A DNA stretch of 64,000 bases from Onchidella celtica (lineage: Eukaryota > Mollusca > Gastropoda > Systellommatophora > Onchidiidae), in contig OZ007569.1 of NCBI GenBank assembly GCA_963931925.1, positions 49,348,101 through 49,412,100 of the forward strand. Direction: 5' to 3'. The position numbers were made by a program, and so were the translations under genes. The stretch's first letter is position 1. Each line of letters opens with the position of its first letter. The notes under the pieces were generated by a model. That model was not told where the DNA came from. It saw only the letters and a list, made by a program, of their open reading frames with translations, and made no database searches. Positions 9,532 through 24,600 of the stretch are shown one piece after another.

Positions 9532-11572
9532 CTTCAAGATTTGGTCACAGCTGTTCACAGCCAGCAACATTAGAAAACTTTCTTAGAATAATGACGACCG
9601 ATACACGATAAAACTTCAAGGCGAGTTAATTAAAAAGCTGTGAATAATCAAGCTCAAAGTAACCGGCCACTTATCTTCAACCTGGAACATGAAAGCTTGA
9701 GATAAACACACATTAATATGCATTGCAAATGGGCGCAATTTCGTCTTATGCTCTGCCAAATCAAGTTATGAGTTAAATGCCACCTTGGCTAGACTGGATC
9801 AAACTGTTTCCTGACTTCACACACATAGCTTTGATTCGTTAAAAAACAAAGTGGGGAAAGGGTGAGATTGTTTATATAACATTTTAAACGGGTCTCCACT
9901 AACCGATCGTCAATCAGTTCTGTCCGTCCAAGCGTCTTAATGTCATTGCAACACTGCAAAGAGGTGCAGCACACGCCTTTTTCTTTCAAACGCAGATCGG
10001 TATTATATCAAGCGCATCACTGCAATTTCTACTCCTCTAGTTTAGCAAAACACAGATTGCGAAATCTCAGGTGGCAGGTATACAATAAGGAGGGAGAACA
10101 GAAGGAGCGGTGGCCTGAAAGAGTTAACTTCACAGAACGCGGCCAGCCGGTTTTTAATTTCGACACCTATCGGAAGTTGAGCAATTACGGTCTATTCTGA
10201 AGCCCACGTTTGGCAATTCCTTGAAAACGAAGGTTCGATACAAGATACAGTATTGGGAGGTTGCAAGACAATGAAAGCTAAGACCCAGCCACCGCGTATA
10301 TAAATTACACATCAGTTAGTTGCGGTCTGCAGACAGGTTCGACTGGTTCCACAGCTCTGCACCAATATTTATCATTCTGCAGGCAAAGAAAGTCCGTCTC
10401 CATCTTGTTGTCAGAATTCAACAAAGATGACCTGTGGGCGAGATCCACCCTCTAACACGTGCCCGGTAGTTATCCATGGTCGTGGCACCTTGATTAGAGA
10501 TATTCAATAAACTAATGGCCAAATCTTGTCCCTTTTTCAGCAGAACACTTTTGTTGCTTGGCGGATCAGTAATTCAACACAGTGTCATGCATTCAATGAA
10601 GCAACAGTGAACGCCTGGTCGAGTAGGGGAATGAGGGAGGAATGGGATATTACTCGAAATCTTTCCCCTGTGTTGCAAGTTGAGAGAATTGTGTACAGAT
10701 ATGGGGATGGGGGTGGGGAGGGTGGGAGTAGAATAGGAATGGGAGACAGGGTAGGGTAGGGTGTGGAGTAAGAAAGAATGAACATTTTATGAAGATGCAT
10801 TTGTAGCTAAACAATGCATGCTTCCAAGCAGTTACAAAGAAGAGGAAAGGCTCCATTGATTATATTAAACAAACATGCGAGTGTAACATCAAGTCAAGTC
10901 AGTCAGCATCCAAGAGGTAATATCAAAGTGCATCAAATCTGTATCGTCCAGTTTATCTTCGTTTTATGTCAAATGCGTGTTATCTCTGACCAAAATTACT
11001 ATAAACCGAGGCTCTTGCTACACAGATGCATCACGTTGTTGTGTAGAAACAGGTGGTTATAATTATCCTGTATTTCACAAGCCAGAAACTATGCCGGAGT
11101 GCATGACCAAAGAAAATGTAAATACCATTCACCTGTTGCCATAATAAAGGGGGTCAGTGATTTAGAGCACTTAGTCTTATATTGAAACCCTTTGTGTCAC
11201 TATACTCACACCATCAGGATTTTGTCAAGAATGCAATCACTCTGTTTCAAACAAACAAGCCATGCCAGATACCAGTCTTTGTATCTATAATTTACCAATT
11301 ACATCAAATTAAAGTATAAAAACCGCTAAACTTTTCATATTCAGGACTTGGCACTTATACAAATGAAATTACACTCGTGATTCACTGTGACAGGTCTTAA
11401 CTGTTTTTGGCGTGTGAAAGGGGGGGGGGGGGAGTGAAGAGATATTAAAGCGGCCCGGCCGACGTTCTCCTAGAAAATAAGTAATGTTCGCCTGATAGAC
11501 ACTGGCGGAACCTGAGATAGCTTGGAAGCTTCCCTCCTGGAATAAACGTTCCCCGCCTTCCACTAACCACCC
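9532..11572. other. no gene recognised
   Basis: I see only short open frames without domain features. The sequence is AT-rich with a purine-rich patch near 10625-10770 and a G tract near 11420. Nothing here supports a gene. Confidence 0.55.
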
Positions 11573-11574
11573 TA

Positions 11575-11743
11575 AAGCTGGGTTCTCATATGTACGGAAA
11601 CGGAAACGTCAAAAACCCTTCAAGTAGTGAAATAGAAAAAATGTTTCCGCACGCCGTTTCTCTACACATGGAAACACTCTTTCTTTTTACTCTATGATGG
11701 ATTTTTGGCCGTTTTCGTTTCCGTACACATGAGAACCCAGCTT
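11575..11743. mobile_element. 169-bp MITE with 34-bp terminal inverted repeats
   Basis: The left end (11575-11608) starts AAGCTGGGTTCTCAT. It is matched in reverse complement by the right end (11710-11743) with two mismatches in 34 bases. A TA dinucleotide flanks both ends (11573-11574 and 11744-11745), compatible with a TA target duplication of the Tc1/mariner type. The TAA/TTA symmetry would also permit a PIF/Harbinger-type boundary. There is no coding capacity, as expected of a non-autonomous element. Confidence 0.85.
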
Positions 11744-11745
11744 TA

Positions 11746-13525
11746 CTCCAATATCCAGAAACCTTCCAGGAACACTGTGACAAACATGACTTCTGCAAAC
11801 GCCTCGGCAATAAACACAAACAGGGTTTCATTGAAACCTGTGTTCGTATGTCTCTGGACGCCAAGAGAGAAACATTGTGGTCGACCCCGTCACTTTTAGG
11901 ATGCTTTGTGATGGAGTAAAAGCTGTGTAATGTCTGTCTAAGTCCGACAAAGTATAGACAAATGTGTAAACATTGTTACATAGTATGTAAATCACACATA
12001 TAAACAGAACTTTATTTTACTATGAGTTTTATGACTAGTATGACATGCCTGCTACAGTTGTAACTGCCCCGCAATGGCACAAAGGCAAATTTCCCGAATG
12101 GGATTAAAAAGTTATACAAAATACAAAAATACAAAATTTTCCATCGAATTCCCCTCTTTTCAATAAAGAAAACACGTGAACAAATCTTATTGTAACAAAC
12201 TGCAGAAAGTTAATATTATGCCATGAACTGGCAATGGTTTTGCACGTATCTCGACAAAACTCTTTACTCAACAAATAAAACAAAAAAGTGAATGTGTGCG
12301 TGAAAGACAGAAACACAGCATTTCTCTCCTTTGTAGGTTCAGACAGGTCACATGTTCCCGCCGCTGCCTCTGCTGCGATGGGCGTATTTTACCCTGGGTT
12401 AACTGTTTGTTTACAGCAAATCCAGGTGTTACAACAGATACAGCAATGTAATCACTAAAGTGTAAAACAGCTTCCCATAGCGTTGAGGTAATAAAATGAC
12501 AAGGTCTTGCTAGAGAGGCACAGGTAGATAGACCTAACTGTATTGCACTGTAGGTTTCACAGTATGAGTTGTTGAGTTATGAGTACTTGCGTAGATGTGA
12601 GCTTGCTCGACGCTGCCTGGGCATGATCTACATTGACTATATCACGTAACGTCCATTTCAATTTAATAAGCAACAAGAAAATCTTCCATATGAAAATCAT
12701 GTTCATGAACTAATACAATAAAATCGCTTTTCACTCTGCTCGAACTACAAGGCCCAAATTAGTTTTAATTTACACGATAACACGGAAAATCAATCGTCAT
12801 GGATCGACATTTTTTTAAAAACATATTTCCAACTCACTAGATGAAGCACATGGTTAAAAGAAGCCTTGTATGGTGAAAACTTGGCCTGCTCGTTGTGCAG
12901 GCCTGACATTATTATTTTCAGTTCACGCTCCCATTTTCAATTAGGGATAACAGAATCTATTCGCAAAGGAAAGATTCACCTGAAATAGTGTCTTAAGTTT
13001 TTCTAGAGGTTTTGTTTAGGCTCTGCATTTTTCTTTCAGCAGGAGCTGCAAGCATGGGACGACGGACAATAATAGATGATTGCCCAATTAGTCAAGGCAT
13101 ATACAGTTCCACTTTAAAAAAAAAAAAAAAGAAAGAAAGAATTGGAGTGGTTCTGTGTTAAAAGTTAGGACTACTCTTTTAAATAACATTTGAAGAAAGA
13201 TTGTCCCCTGTCAGCGTGATCGATTCCTTGGCGTGTAACAAGGCCCCAGTATTAAAGACTTTGATTGTTCACAAACTCAGCTCCTGCTGCATTTCAACTC
13301 CATCATTCATGTCCCCCTCTCTTGCCACTCTCAGCCCATGGAATACGAATACACCCAGTTGTCGCTCACACGCAGGAAAGTCCGCCCTCCCATCTCTTTC
13401 CTCCCTAGAACTTGGTGATTGCGACAGAGCCCTTACTACGTGTTGATTTGCACGTACACTTCAGTGTATGTGAGCTATCAGAAGAGAATGCGTGGTAAGA
13501 GTTGGTGATGGAGTGAAATATAACT
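11746..13525. other. no gene recognised
   Basis: This is AT-rich sequence with short open frames only. A 16-base poly-A followed by GAAA repeats lies near 13115-13140. Confidence 0.55.
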
Positions 13526-13526
13526 C

Positions 13527-13558
<32 letters not shown>

Positions 13559-13578
13559 TGCGCGCGCGCGACTGTGTG
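13526..13578. repeat. compound (TG)n(AG)n(CG)n microsatellite
   Basis: Three adjoining dinucleotide runs are seen directly: TG, then AG, then CG. Confidence 0.9.
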
Positions 13579-16500
13579 AAAATTAAAACAAAAGTGACTA
13601 TACATGCCACAATGCATGCAACATGTTTATAATCAAAACATAATTGATGTATGCATATGATAACTCAAACAGTTTCCATTAGCTATGTTAAATGTTTACA
13701 ATTGCACTTAAACGATGACCTGAACATACACATTATTTAGAGGATCCCACGGTTTGCTGCGGCAAAAAATAATTTAATTCTAATTTAATTTCAAAATTTT
13801 TCTGGTGAGAAGATTTAACTCTCTTCAAATGACATTTTATGAATATACCGAGATGCATTCAATAAACTCTAATGAAAGCTGTTTCCGTGTCACATAACAA
13901 AGCTGATGGTTTTGTGCAATGCTATTGCTCACGGTAATTAACACTGAATTCCACACAGCTGCTTCATTCCACACCACAATGCCGGGATGTCAAGACTGTC
14001 ACTGGCGATTAAATTAACTTCAAGAGTGTATTAGTTTTAGTCTTATGTCCAGATTAACGACATTCCGCTCGTTAAATATTGAAAATATTGTGAAAACGTC
14101 GAAAATGAAGCTTGAAACTAGCACAATATGCTCAGTCAATGATGCGATGGTTTGATTTTTTTCCATAGGTGTGTCCTTTGTTTATAACAAAGAAAACACG
14201 CTACCAGACGAAGCAAAAAAAAACAACAACGGCATGCCGGTCATTTCATATTCTCCAAAGGGCGATGAACTCACTAAAAATTCATTCGCGAGTTCATTAA
14301 AAAAAATGTCTGTACTGTGTACATGTATACAAGACAGCTTTCTTCCGCAATATATAATACTGTACCTAAATTCTGCAAAGAACCAGGGAAAAATCCTGTA
14401 TCGATTATGGTCTCAGCCACACGAACATGTTGATACCGATCTAAATATATGTGTGGGGGTTGCAAAACAACTGTGGGAAAAGAGGGTACGCCTGTGCACA
14501 TGCAGCCTGATTAGCTATTGCGCACTGGGATATTCTTAGATCTTTTGATGCATGCTGAAAGTCAGCCAGCAGGACACTTCATTATTTAAATTATTTGTAC
14601 ATTATTACAGACCAAACAATCTGCTCCAAGAATTTATCATAGCCTTCTTTTCGAGCCTTCAGTCAGATAGCATGGTTATTTGTGGAAACAAATTTGCGAT
14701 CCAAACAATCTTCAGATAAGTATTTTATTGTTCCTTTTTACCATCGTCCCCTTTCTTCCCAAGCATTTTTACCGCATGTGAGTTCAGCTTTGATGTGACA
14801 GGAATAAAAGAAATTTAATATCCATTTTCCGTTGATCATTTTTCTCCCAATACGCAATTACTTCCCGCTGTGTTTACTCGGTAATTCTGACTTTATAAAA
14901 ACACCGCAAGCAAAAGAAAATGCTAATTATTGATGATGCTTTTATTTTTAATGTTGTTAACGTATGTCTTTGGGAATCACTCCTCAGCAATAACCTGTGC
15001 ATTCATGGCAAATTCAGATTAGTATCCCGCTTGGCCGGAATACAGAAGTAATGGTATATCAAACAGAACAATAGAAAACAATCAGTTATACATGTAGTTA
15101 ACCCATACAACGAATCTCTCAATTTCAGATACACTTAGAAATAAAGGAAAGATTGACAGACCCAGAGTTTCTGGTACACTGGAAATGTCTGCCTTTAATA
15201 AAATAAACGAACGAAAACGAGGCTGCAATAAAAATATAAGCGCTAAATCAACCCTACAACTATACTGATCGATAATGATATTGCACCACCTTTCCGGTAA
15301 CAGCCACATGTGCAGCTCGATCAAATTATGGGAAACGGCACGTTTCAGATTCAGCTTTCACTTTTGCTTCTTCACAAAGATAATAATATTGTGTGGAAAG
15401 CGGCTTTCCGCAATGATGAAATGTGGGTGTATTCATGCACGTAGTCTTTCACTGTTATTTTCCATTGTCTGTGAAGAGGATCAGTGACAACGTATCCATG
15501 GCATTACTGCTGTCTGGAGCGATACGAATACTGTTGTTTATTGCTATAGGAAATATATTACGCGCACCAGTCTTAAAAACGTCTGGCCGATGAGGAGCAA
15601 CCGTGTGCATAGACATTTACCCTATCGTGAGGTTTTTCATTTAAGAGTCTGGCTTTACATCATGAAGGTAAATGTAATACCTCTCTGGGTAATTTCTGTA
15701 CTGGCGATGCGTACATTATGTGGGCTACTTTTATCCATTAGTCATCCCTGTCTATACCACCGCTGAGCCTGGTACACAACCCAAGCGTGCTTACAAAGCA
15801 AGAAGGAAAAGAGAGTGAAAACGTTGGGCAACTCATAAGACAACCCTGTGGCACTTTCCTCAATCTCCATGGTCACTAATTCACTGACACCATAGTACTC
15901 ACTGGCTACATCAAACATGACAAAGATGGTTTACGTTTCAACTCAAAACACGCGAAGATTGAATAATTTAGAATGTTATTACTCCGGACTAAGTTTTACC
16001 AATACAAAAACATTTTTTCAGATAAGTCTTTCTGCGAGAAAGAACCTAGTAACCACCCGGACAAGGTTTTGAAATTTATTTGTTTATTAATTTTGTTCTC
16101 TCTTTCTTTCTTTATGTATTTATGTATTTATTTATTTATTTATTTTGGAATTGGCATCCCTTGTCTTCTGTAGCCCTTGCACTATACTGAATGATGTTTA
16201 TTTTTATGTTCGTCAGGAAGTATGTAGGCCATAGGAATAATGTCCCCAACGGTCACAGAAGCTGAATAGAACGACAACATTTAATGAAACATGCAATTAT
16301 ATATCCATAAAAAGAGGCATGTTGTTCGCTGTATCTGAAAGTGTGAAATGTTAACATCTCCTGTAAATAAAAGGTCATCATACTCATCTGATCATAGGAA
16401 ATAATAAACAGAAAACTTTCCCATTGAAAGAATGAATCTGAAGGATCGCATTAATATTGTTACTACTGTGCGATACAATTATTTGTCAACACAAAATGAT

Positions 16501-18510
16501 ACAGATACATAACACTTATAATGTCTAGATAATAACTAATATCCACACTGGAAGTTAATATGGCTTCTGTATATTTTCAATGGAATGAAATATGACAGAT
16601 GATGAGGTATACAATAGATTCAACAAGCTGTATAGAATGAGTGCGGATAGCCAACTCGAATCTCCACGACCAATCCACAATTATCTGGGATATCCATTAC
16701 TTGTCCCAGATATTGGAAGACTTGTTACGGCCACATCACCAAGTAGCTTAGGCCATCAGCCAAACTGGCTTAAATGGGCGTGATGAATTAAGAGAATCTC
16801 GTGTTTTTCAAGGTCATTTATCCTTTAGAAAACTACTTGTCCTAAATGAAACAGAACTGTTGTTGTTGTTTTTTTTCTTCCAAGTACTCAGTTTTCAAAA
16901 CACAAAGCCTCGCTGGCTTAGCCAATCCAATCTATGTGAGTGCCGCTGTCGTTCTGTTAAAAGCGATTGACTATGTTATGTTTTACTATTGATTCTGCTT
17001 GTAAATTTCTTGAAATGGGGCGGGGGTCATTTGATGACGTTTATACTTCGATAATCCATGCCTGATTACTGGTGTTTTCCATCTAACACCACTTTAGTTA
17101 TATGTGGCTTGTCCTCATGTTTAAAAACCATAAAGATGACAACTGGAAAGACCCCGCCTTGGTAGAATCGTCTCACTGGAAGGGCTGCGGGCCATGCTTG
17201 CATACAAAATAAGGAAGGTTATTTGCTTTGTTGAAAAGTTCATTATTGGTCATGTTTTTGCCTTTCAAATAAAAACCGTGAAAGCCAACAAGATTATGTA
17301 TTGCTACTGAAAATCCTACACAACATTCAAGCCCTCAAAGTCATTCTTCGTGATAATTTTTTTGTGCCCTCACCCCAGTCTAAAGATCAATCTTGTTCAG
17401 TATCAAACCATTTACCGTTATGCTTTTCGCATCCTATACACAACGCAAATCAACTCAATGCTCTTTTCGTTGTCTCCGGTGTCACTGTTGATATAATGTT
17501 ACGCTATACGTTCTTCTTGTTTATGCCTATGTCGCTTTTATGCCCTGATGTTCCTTGCAGATTATTTGCAGTGTATTAGTTCATCATTGGGAAAAGCACC
17601 TAGGCCTAGCTAGATGGTTGAAACAAGCACAATAACGCTGGAACGGTGTACCAGAGTGACTCTTATCTATCACCAAGGTCAGCGATATGATCTTTGTTTC
17701 GTCAACCATGATTTTCATTATCTTTGGCCATGCCACATCCCATACTTCCGTGTATGGAATACAGTTTAAAGAATACTGACTTCACAGTCACCCAATATTC
17801 AATGATCCGATAATGTCATTACTGCCCACCGACGGCCGATGCCAAGGCATTCAACGCTCTTCTTCCACCCAAGAGACACATTATGATGTGCTGAAACCTG
17901 TCCATCAAACCATTATGCACGTCTCCGGTACTGTGGCCATGACACTGTTTGAGCTGCAGTGCATGGCGCTCTGCAATCACAAAGCCAAGACCCGACACTC
18001 GAATAATGCCTGACTCTATTAGTTTGACCTCCAGACACGGGAAAAGCTAACGCTGACCTTACCAACCACAAATGATGACAACCCTGACACAATGGCTCAG
18101 GACATACAGACTAACTGCCAAGGGTTAAAAAACACATTAGTCTGCTATCCCTGGAAATGTTTACAATTCGTGAAAAACACCATTCGCATCTGTTCGTGCT
18201 TTCGCTTTGATGTTAATTTTGAGAACAACAAATATGGCCGATGAACTAGACTTGGCTAGATTTATTTATGTGCATCAAAAGATTATCTGTATCTGTTTCG
18301 TTTTTCTCCTAACTTTTATACTGTTTCTATTTCCTTTTATGACTCTCGCGTCGTTCGCTTTGATATAATCCACCCCCACCCCCCTTTTCTCTCTCTCTCT
18401 CATAAATATATTCCAAAGGCATACTTTAGCCAAGATGAAACTTAAAAATTCTCCTAAGCATTTTCAACACTTGGTCATGTCAACAAAACATTGACAAAAT
18501 AACGGTATAC
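13579..18510. other. no gene recognised; simple repeats
   Basis: The stretch holds a TTTA-type repeat at about 16111-16146 and short open frames with no splice or domain support. The frame at 16592-16783 is moderately polar, but it sits alone and includes a perfect 9-bp inverted repeat (16682-16690 / 16704-16712). I do not call it a gene. A somewhat GC-richer patch at 17820-18010 is also unassigned. Confidence 0.5.
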
Positions 18511-18650
18511 AATGGTAACATTCGTTGAATTGGATCTTCTTTCTCTCACTGGCAGTGATCCATTCAACGTGAGAGAGAAATTTCCGCTGGCGTAATAGGG
18601 CGGAAATCTTGAAAGCCCAATCCAATTTCATATCAACGTAACCATTAATG
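18511..18650. repeat. nested hairpin cluster, possible degraded MITE
   Basis: The outer imperfect arms are at about 18511-18537 and 18620-18647. Inside lie CGTTGAA...TTCAACG, a TTTCTCTCAC / GTGAGAGAGAAA pair and an ATTTCCGC / GCGGAAAT pair. The density of complementary arms in 140 bp suggests a fold-back element or a structured transcript. There are no clean target duplications. Confidence 0.5.
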
Positions 18651-21600
18651 GTCTTATGCTACTGTAAAGAAAGGACTCTTTAACACTTTCTAAATGCATA
18701 TATTCTGATAAAAAACACAACAACAACACCACTTGACATCAAAAAGTTTAAAGCTCCGTCTGCCGTGTTTCTGTTGGCTTTGAAATTTTTTTTACTCTTT
18801 TCTTTTCACTCTCGCAAATTGACAAGGTTTTGTCATTGTTTAAAATACACTTGAGATAGTTTTGGTCAAATAAATACAGTACGTCATTTTGGTTTCATCA
18901 GACACTTAATCAAACAACCTGAGCATTTTGACAACTGGGAGAAGAATAATTTTTATTGGCAATGTATTTTAGTTTTTTTTAATGTGAAAACTGCACAGCT
19001 TTTTTAATTCTTAGACATGTTTGTCACGCTTTGATAAACTCGGGTGATTGCCAAGAAGACGAGATTCCTTTGAGTGAGCGAATGAGTGAGTGAGCGAGTG
19101 AGTGAGTGAGTGACTGAGAGAGCGAGCAAGTGCAAAGTATGACTGAGAATGAATGGGTCGATAGATCGATCGGCCAGTGAGGCAGAAGTTAAAGTGGTAA
19201 GTGCCAACATCCTCTTTCCTGTTTCGTCCCGGTGCTTTCCCACTCAAGGATACTGACTATACTAAACTTTCTTCCGCAATACTTTGATACATACACATAC
19301 AATTTAGAGAAAATTAGAGGCACATACACTGCGAGTCATACTGCACTGACCGATTTCATTACGCTGAAGTATATTGGTTGTGCAAGGAAACCATTTTATA
19401 CTGGTTTAGCAAAGAATGACTTCGTTTTAAGTAGATAACAAAAATGTAGGAGTATTTGTCTGTGGCAACAATGAAAAGTCCAATGATGTTGTCTGCAAGA
19501 CGCAAGTGTATTTTAATGTTAAATCTGACTTTCAGCAAATTCTGCTTTTCAGTTGCCCCCCCCCCCTTTCTTTTTTAAAAATTTTAACACGTGGATGAGG
19601 TAGCTGCCTTTGTTTATAAGTTTTTTTCTCCATGACCTCAAACAAATAAAAAATATGCTGCCATGCAGACTCTCGCTCTGGCATCACAAAGGTCACTTAA
19701 CCGGAACAATGAACAAGCTGAGTAGTCATTACTCTTTAAAAAGTAGTTAGTTGTTGTTGTTTTTGTTGTTGTTTTTTTTCCTCGCCTGCTTTCAGCTTTA
19801 ATGGTGGTTCCAAAAGGGCTTCAAGCTGAAAAAAAAACAACAACAAACATACTCCACTTTAGATGATGGGCCCTTGAGTATGGTAGTCGGTTAGCACTGT
19901 ATCAACATTTATTTTCCCCCACACGGAGGGCAGATTAATCGATCACCCAGAGCTACAAACCGTTTTGTTTACATAACTGGCCTGGCTCTTAATTCATTAA
20001 AATTTGATGGTTTCGCAATCATAAATGGAAATTTCCGGTGTCTGCTTACTCCTCCGCTTGTTCCTTTATCGTGTAACTTCTTCATGGATTAACAGCGATG
20101 TTATACTTAACAACAATGTTTTACCGAAAATGGCTAATTTCACACTAGAAATTGTAAACATAAACTGCCGGATTTATCAGTTGGTTCCTTATCGACACTT
20201 TGTGCGGGTCTGTGTAAGGCTGGTTGTAAAATTTGTGCAGTGCATTGTATTACACGGGAAATGGGCCCGTGTCGTGTTGCAGGCATGTAAGGGATTGACC
20301 TTTCTAAAAGGATTCACAACTGATACAAAATATTAATAGAGTGTTTAAAGCTATAGGTCAAATATTGCAATTTTTACGCGAAAAGAAATCCATTTTTGTG
20401 AGACGGCCAGAAAATAATATCACCTTTTCCATTTATCGAATTTCACAGACAGTCGCTTATTACCAAAATTCTGATGCTAGATTCTATTTCCGTTGAACGT
20501 GGACAGAAATTACGTTTCCTCGCTAGCAGTGAATTCAGTGAATCACAAAATGTGTATGTGTGTGTGTGGGGTGGGGGGGGGGAGGAGGGAGGTGAAGAAA
20601 AAGAGAGAGAGAGAGAGAGAGAGATCTTTTGTGTGTGTGTCTGCAACCACTATCATGAATCCCACCAGGGCACAAACTGAAAGTGTTAAGTGCCCCTCCC
20701 ATTTGGACGAATTCACCATCGGTGTGACATGTGCCGATGTGTCAGTTAATTTCATATTATTATATCCAATCCTGAACTCGGCGCACACGAGAAAATAAAT
20801 CATCCATTACTACATTTCACTTCCCTGTGAATATTGCCCCTGTGAACACACTCGTCGGCTAAGCATAATATGAAAAAAAAAAAATGCTGTTACAGATAAA
20901 GCTGCACGTCACTGGTGATCAAAGTGGTCGATCATTCACGGGCAAAAAAAAAAATGCTATTCGACAAAACCTAATTATGTAATTTATGAGATATCTAAGC
21001 GACAATGCAAATTCTGAACTTTTATAGGGAAGAGGCTGTCAAAAACACAGATTTAATGGCATGGTGCAGCCACTAATTGCGGGATATACATGTATATCGA
21101 ACATACATCAATAATTGAATGGCTTCCTAATCAACAGAAGAGCGGTCATTAAATCCAGCACTATACAAATGCTGCATGGCATATGCCAGAGGCGATGCTA
21201 TAACAAGCACCATAGAATTATAAGGTCTTGGTCCAGAGTCTAGGATGCCACATTTATTATCCGTCTTCAGAGCTGCGTTTAAATGACACTACTCCGCAGT
21301 TTCTTCCATTTGAACAACCTGTCATAAACAGGTGTGAAAAAAAACTACCTGGAAAAACACATAACAAAACAAAAACAACATTCAAATTAGACCAAATTTC
21401 AAAGAATGAGCGTGGCGATGCATAATAATGCACAGATTTCTTCCCAGCTAGTTTTCTATGCACTGGGCGACGCTAAAACCACTACGATACTAAAAAGCCC
21501 AACTACATTCTTCCCAAAGTGCACGGGAACCGCTAAGCCATCAGACGCAGGTAAACAGAACAAAAAAAAAAAAATATCTAAAAACATGGTAAGCCAGAAA

Positions 21601-24600
21601 ACAGCTTTTTCATACTGGAAGACACGCCAGGAGAGATTGTCAGCGAGTGGCATTGAAACAGAATTGTTGCAGTTGTAACAAAACTAGCTGAGTCTGCATA
21701 CACTGATCTCGTTCCAATCGTTCCAGTGATGCTTCTCGCGACCCCTTAACCCTTACAGGTTATTCTGTTTTTGACACGTGTAACTCGCTGAGGCAGCACA
21801 CGAGTGTAGACGACCGAGGCTGGTTGAAGTTGCTGCAAGGTATGATAACCATCATAACACCACAGGTAGACAAAGAAAGATGAAATGCAGTAAATATAAA
21901 CATGAGGCTGAACGTGTTCACTTCGTACAGTATCTTATTTCCTCTTCGCCCTCCTCCATCCAAGCAGATGCCCACACTCCCTAAAATATACATACACTCA
22001 ATAACGCATCCATACACCCACACACTCACTCATTCACTCACTCTATCTCAGTTAATGCGGTTTGGCATAATAATGGCAGAAGCACTGGGCTATCAATAAT
22101 GGATCTCTTCAATCACTCCACGCAATTCCCAGTGAAAACAAAAACATGAGGCCGCTTCATTCACTTTCTGCCCAGTCAGTCTTTTGCCTCAAATAATTAT
22201 GATATCAAAATAAACTGGCAATTGGAGGCCTTTATTTTTCATCTTGCAGTTGTTGGTGGTGGTGCTGCTGGTGGTGGTGTGTTTATGAAGATAATGGTCT
22301 CGGTATGTTGTACCGAAAGTTTACTGTACTGAAATGTCATTTTGTTGTACTACTAGCATTGGTTAGTCTATTGTCATACCCTCCCACAAAGTATGCGCGC
22401 ATATTTACATGTCATTGGATACAATGACCCACCAAATACACGTACCACTGTAGCAAATGCTGGCAGTGCTAAAGCAGCTCCCCCCCCCCCCCCGCCCCCA
22501 AATCGCATCGCCAGGGATCACCCGGTCCTGGACCAAATAGTGGGGTATTTGCCATATTGCTGTATGCGACATTTTACAGATTTTGAGGTTTTGTCATGAA
22601 AATGGTTCTCTCCTAATTCTCCAAATTTCATTAACCAATCGGTTAAAAACTTTTGGAGGTATGTGTTTGTGACGTAATGTGGTCCTCTGATTTTACACAA
22701 CTCTTCAAAGTTTCAATCCTCATTTTCTCGAAAAGACAAATATGCACATACAACAAAATGGAAAATCCCCGACGAAATAGTGATTTCTTATTCGGGAGAG
22801 TATTCTGTGGGTTTTGACACCTCATCTCCTCGCTGCTTTTTCTACCATAATTTCAGTTGAACTTCTTGGATCTCTGTGTAACTATGTTTGTATCCGTAGA
22901 ACAACTTTTGATAACGTAGCAATCGCAGACTGATGCGGCACAGGATCCTTCTAAACAGAGTAATAGCCGGGGATCTTACTGCTCAATATACACAACACAA
23001 TCATTCAGTATGAAACAGGCGTTGTTACGTTGGGGCAAATCGGTCGCAAGGCTGCTACTCTGGTTCCGTTTCGTTGTTCATTGATATGTCTGATGAATTA
23101 AGTGACAACTGTATGAAAATAATTCCCCTGAAGTGAAACAAAAGTAGGTATGTTCTCGTATTTGTTTTTAACTACAGATAACGCGGGATGATAAAGAAAA
23201 TTAACATCACTGATTTTTTCTCTGTTCAACAGGTCCATTATTCTGCATCAAGATTAAAAAACGTACGTATTCATAGTCACTGATTTGACTGATTCCCAAG
23301 TTCCTCATGAAATGCCATGAGGTATATGATTGCTCCACCATTAATCTATTATGAGGCAAGGATATCCTGATGATGTTCAAACTATATGACTTTATTCATG
23401 AATAAATGTATATGACACATACAACTGTACGTGTATTGTGAAGAAAAAACATGGAGAAAATACCTTCGGGGAGGGTCAGAGAGAGGTCAGTGAAAATTAC
23501 AATTTCAGCGAGTTAAATCTTTCGCTAAATTGTACTCAGGGGCCCTCTCGCCCACATTCGTTGTAAGTAGAGTAGAAAAGACAAGAGATCATCCAAACAG
23601 TTTTAACTGGTGTTATACTGAACAAAATTCCACTGTGGTGAATGTATTCCAGAGGGCAAATACGACCACTTTAGGGCCCTTATGAATGTTCTCATCCGCC
23701 AAACACAGGCTATGGCATTTTTTTACATGGACTCCGCTAAAACGCCATTACTCCAGGCTACAACCGGGTTTCCCAGTGGTAATTAAGCGATCCGTCAAGA
23801 ACTCGCTGGCACAGCATGGGAGCACTGGATGTGTTGAAGCAGGGTGCGGTGACTTTCTTCAAAGAAAACGTCTTTTGTGTAAACAGCACCTTCGTTAAAT
23901 TAAATAAGAGTAACTTGCAGGGGGGGGGGGGGGGAGATAAATATTACCGATTTAGCAAGAACAGCAATTCACAGTTTCTACTAACCATAAGCTTATCGCA
24001 GATATAAGTAACTTGAGAGCTGGCTGGATAGCCCTGGTCACTGACAGACACATTTTATTTTTAAAAATATATTTATATAGATTTTTATTTATTTTTTAAT
24101 TCTTCGACATTTTAATAAAATACGAGATTATATAACGGATTGTGGATGCACACAGTTTCCTTTTTCTCAAACCGAACAAAGCTCCATGTAATGAACAGGG
24201 ATTACTCTCCGTCTTTCAACACAAACTGATTAGAACAAGGCAATTCCGACCAGGCTTTCTGCCTTCGATTACGTCAGTCAGTGTCAAAGCGCATATTATT
24301 CTAGAAAGAAATTTAAGAGCAATTTCGTTCTCCAGTATCAGAGATGTCAGTACACATTACGCTTACAGATTTTCACTCAGTTCGCTTCATTCAGATTTAT
24401 ACATTTGATCAGAAATAATTATTCGTTAGATCAGTCAGCGAAACTCGGGGATTTTACAGCCGCTGCTTCACTGATGGTAATTTCATTTTCTTTTAAATTT
24501 CGTTGCGCACCTCATGATAAATGTAAAATCTTAATTAAAGCAAGCCTTGTCGATAATCTTTTAATTGCATATATCGCTCTGGCAGTCTTATCGATCAATC

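Noticed and set aside
16592-16783. 63-codon plus-strand frame
   Set aside because: Composition is acceptable, but the frame is isolated, short, and lacks splice or domain evidence.
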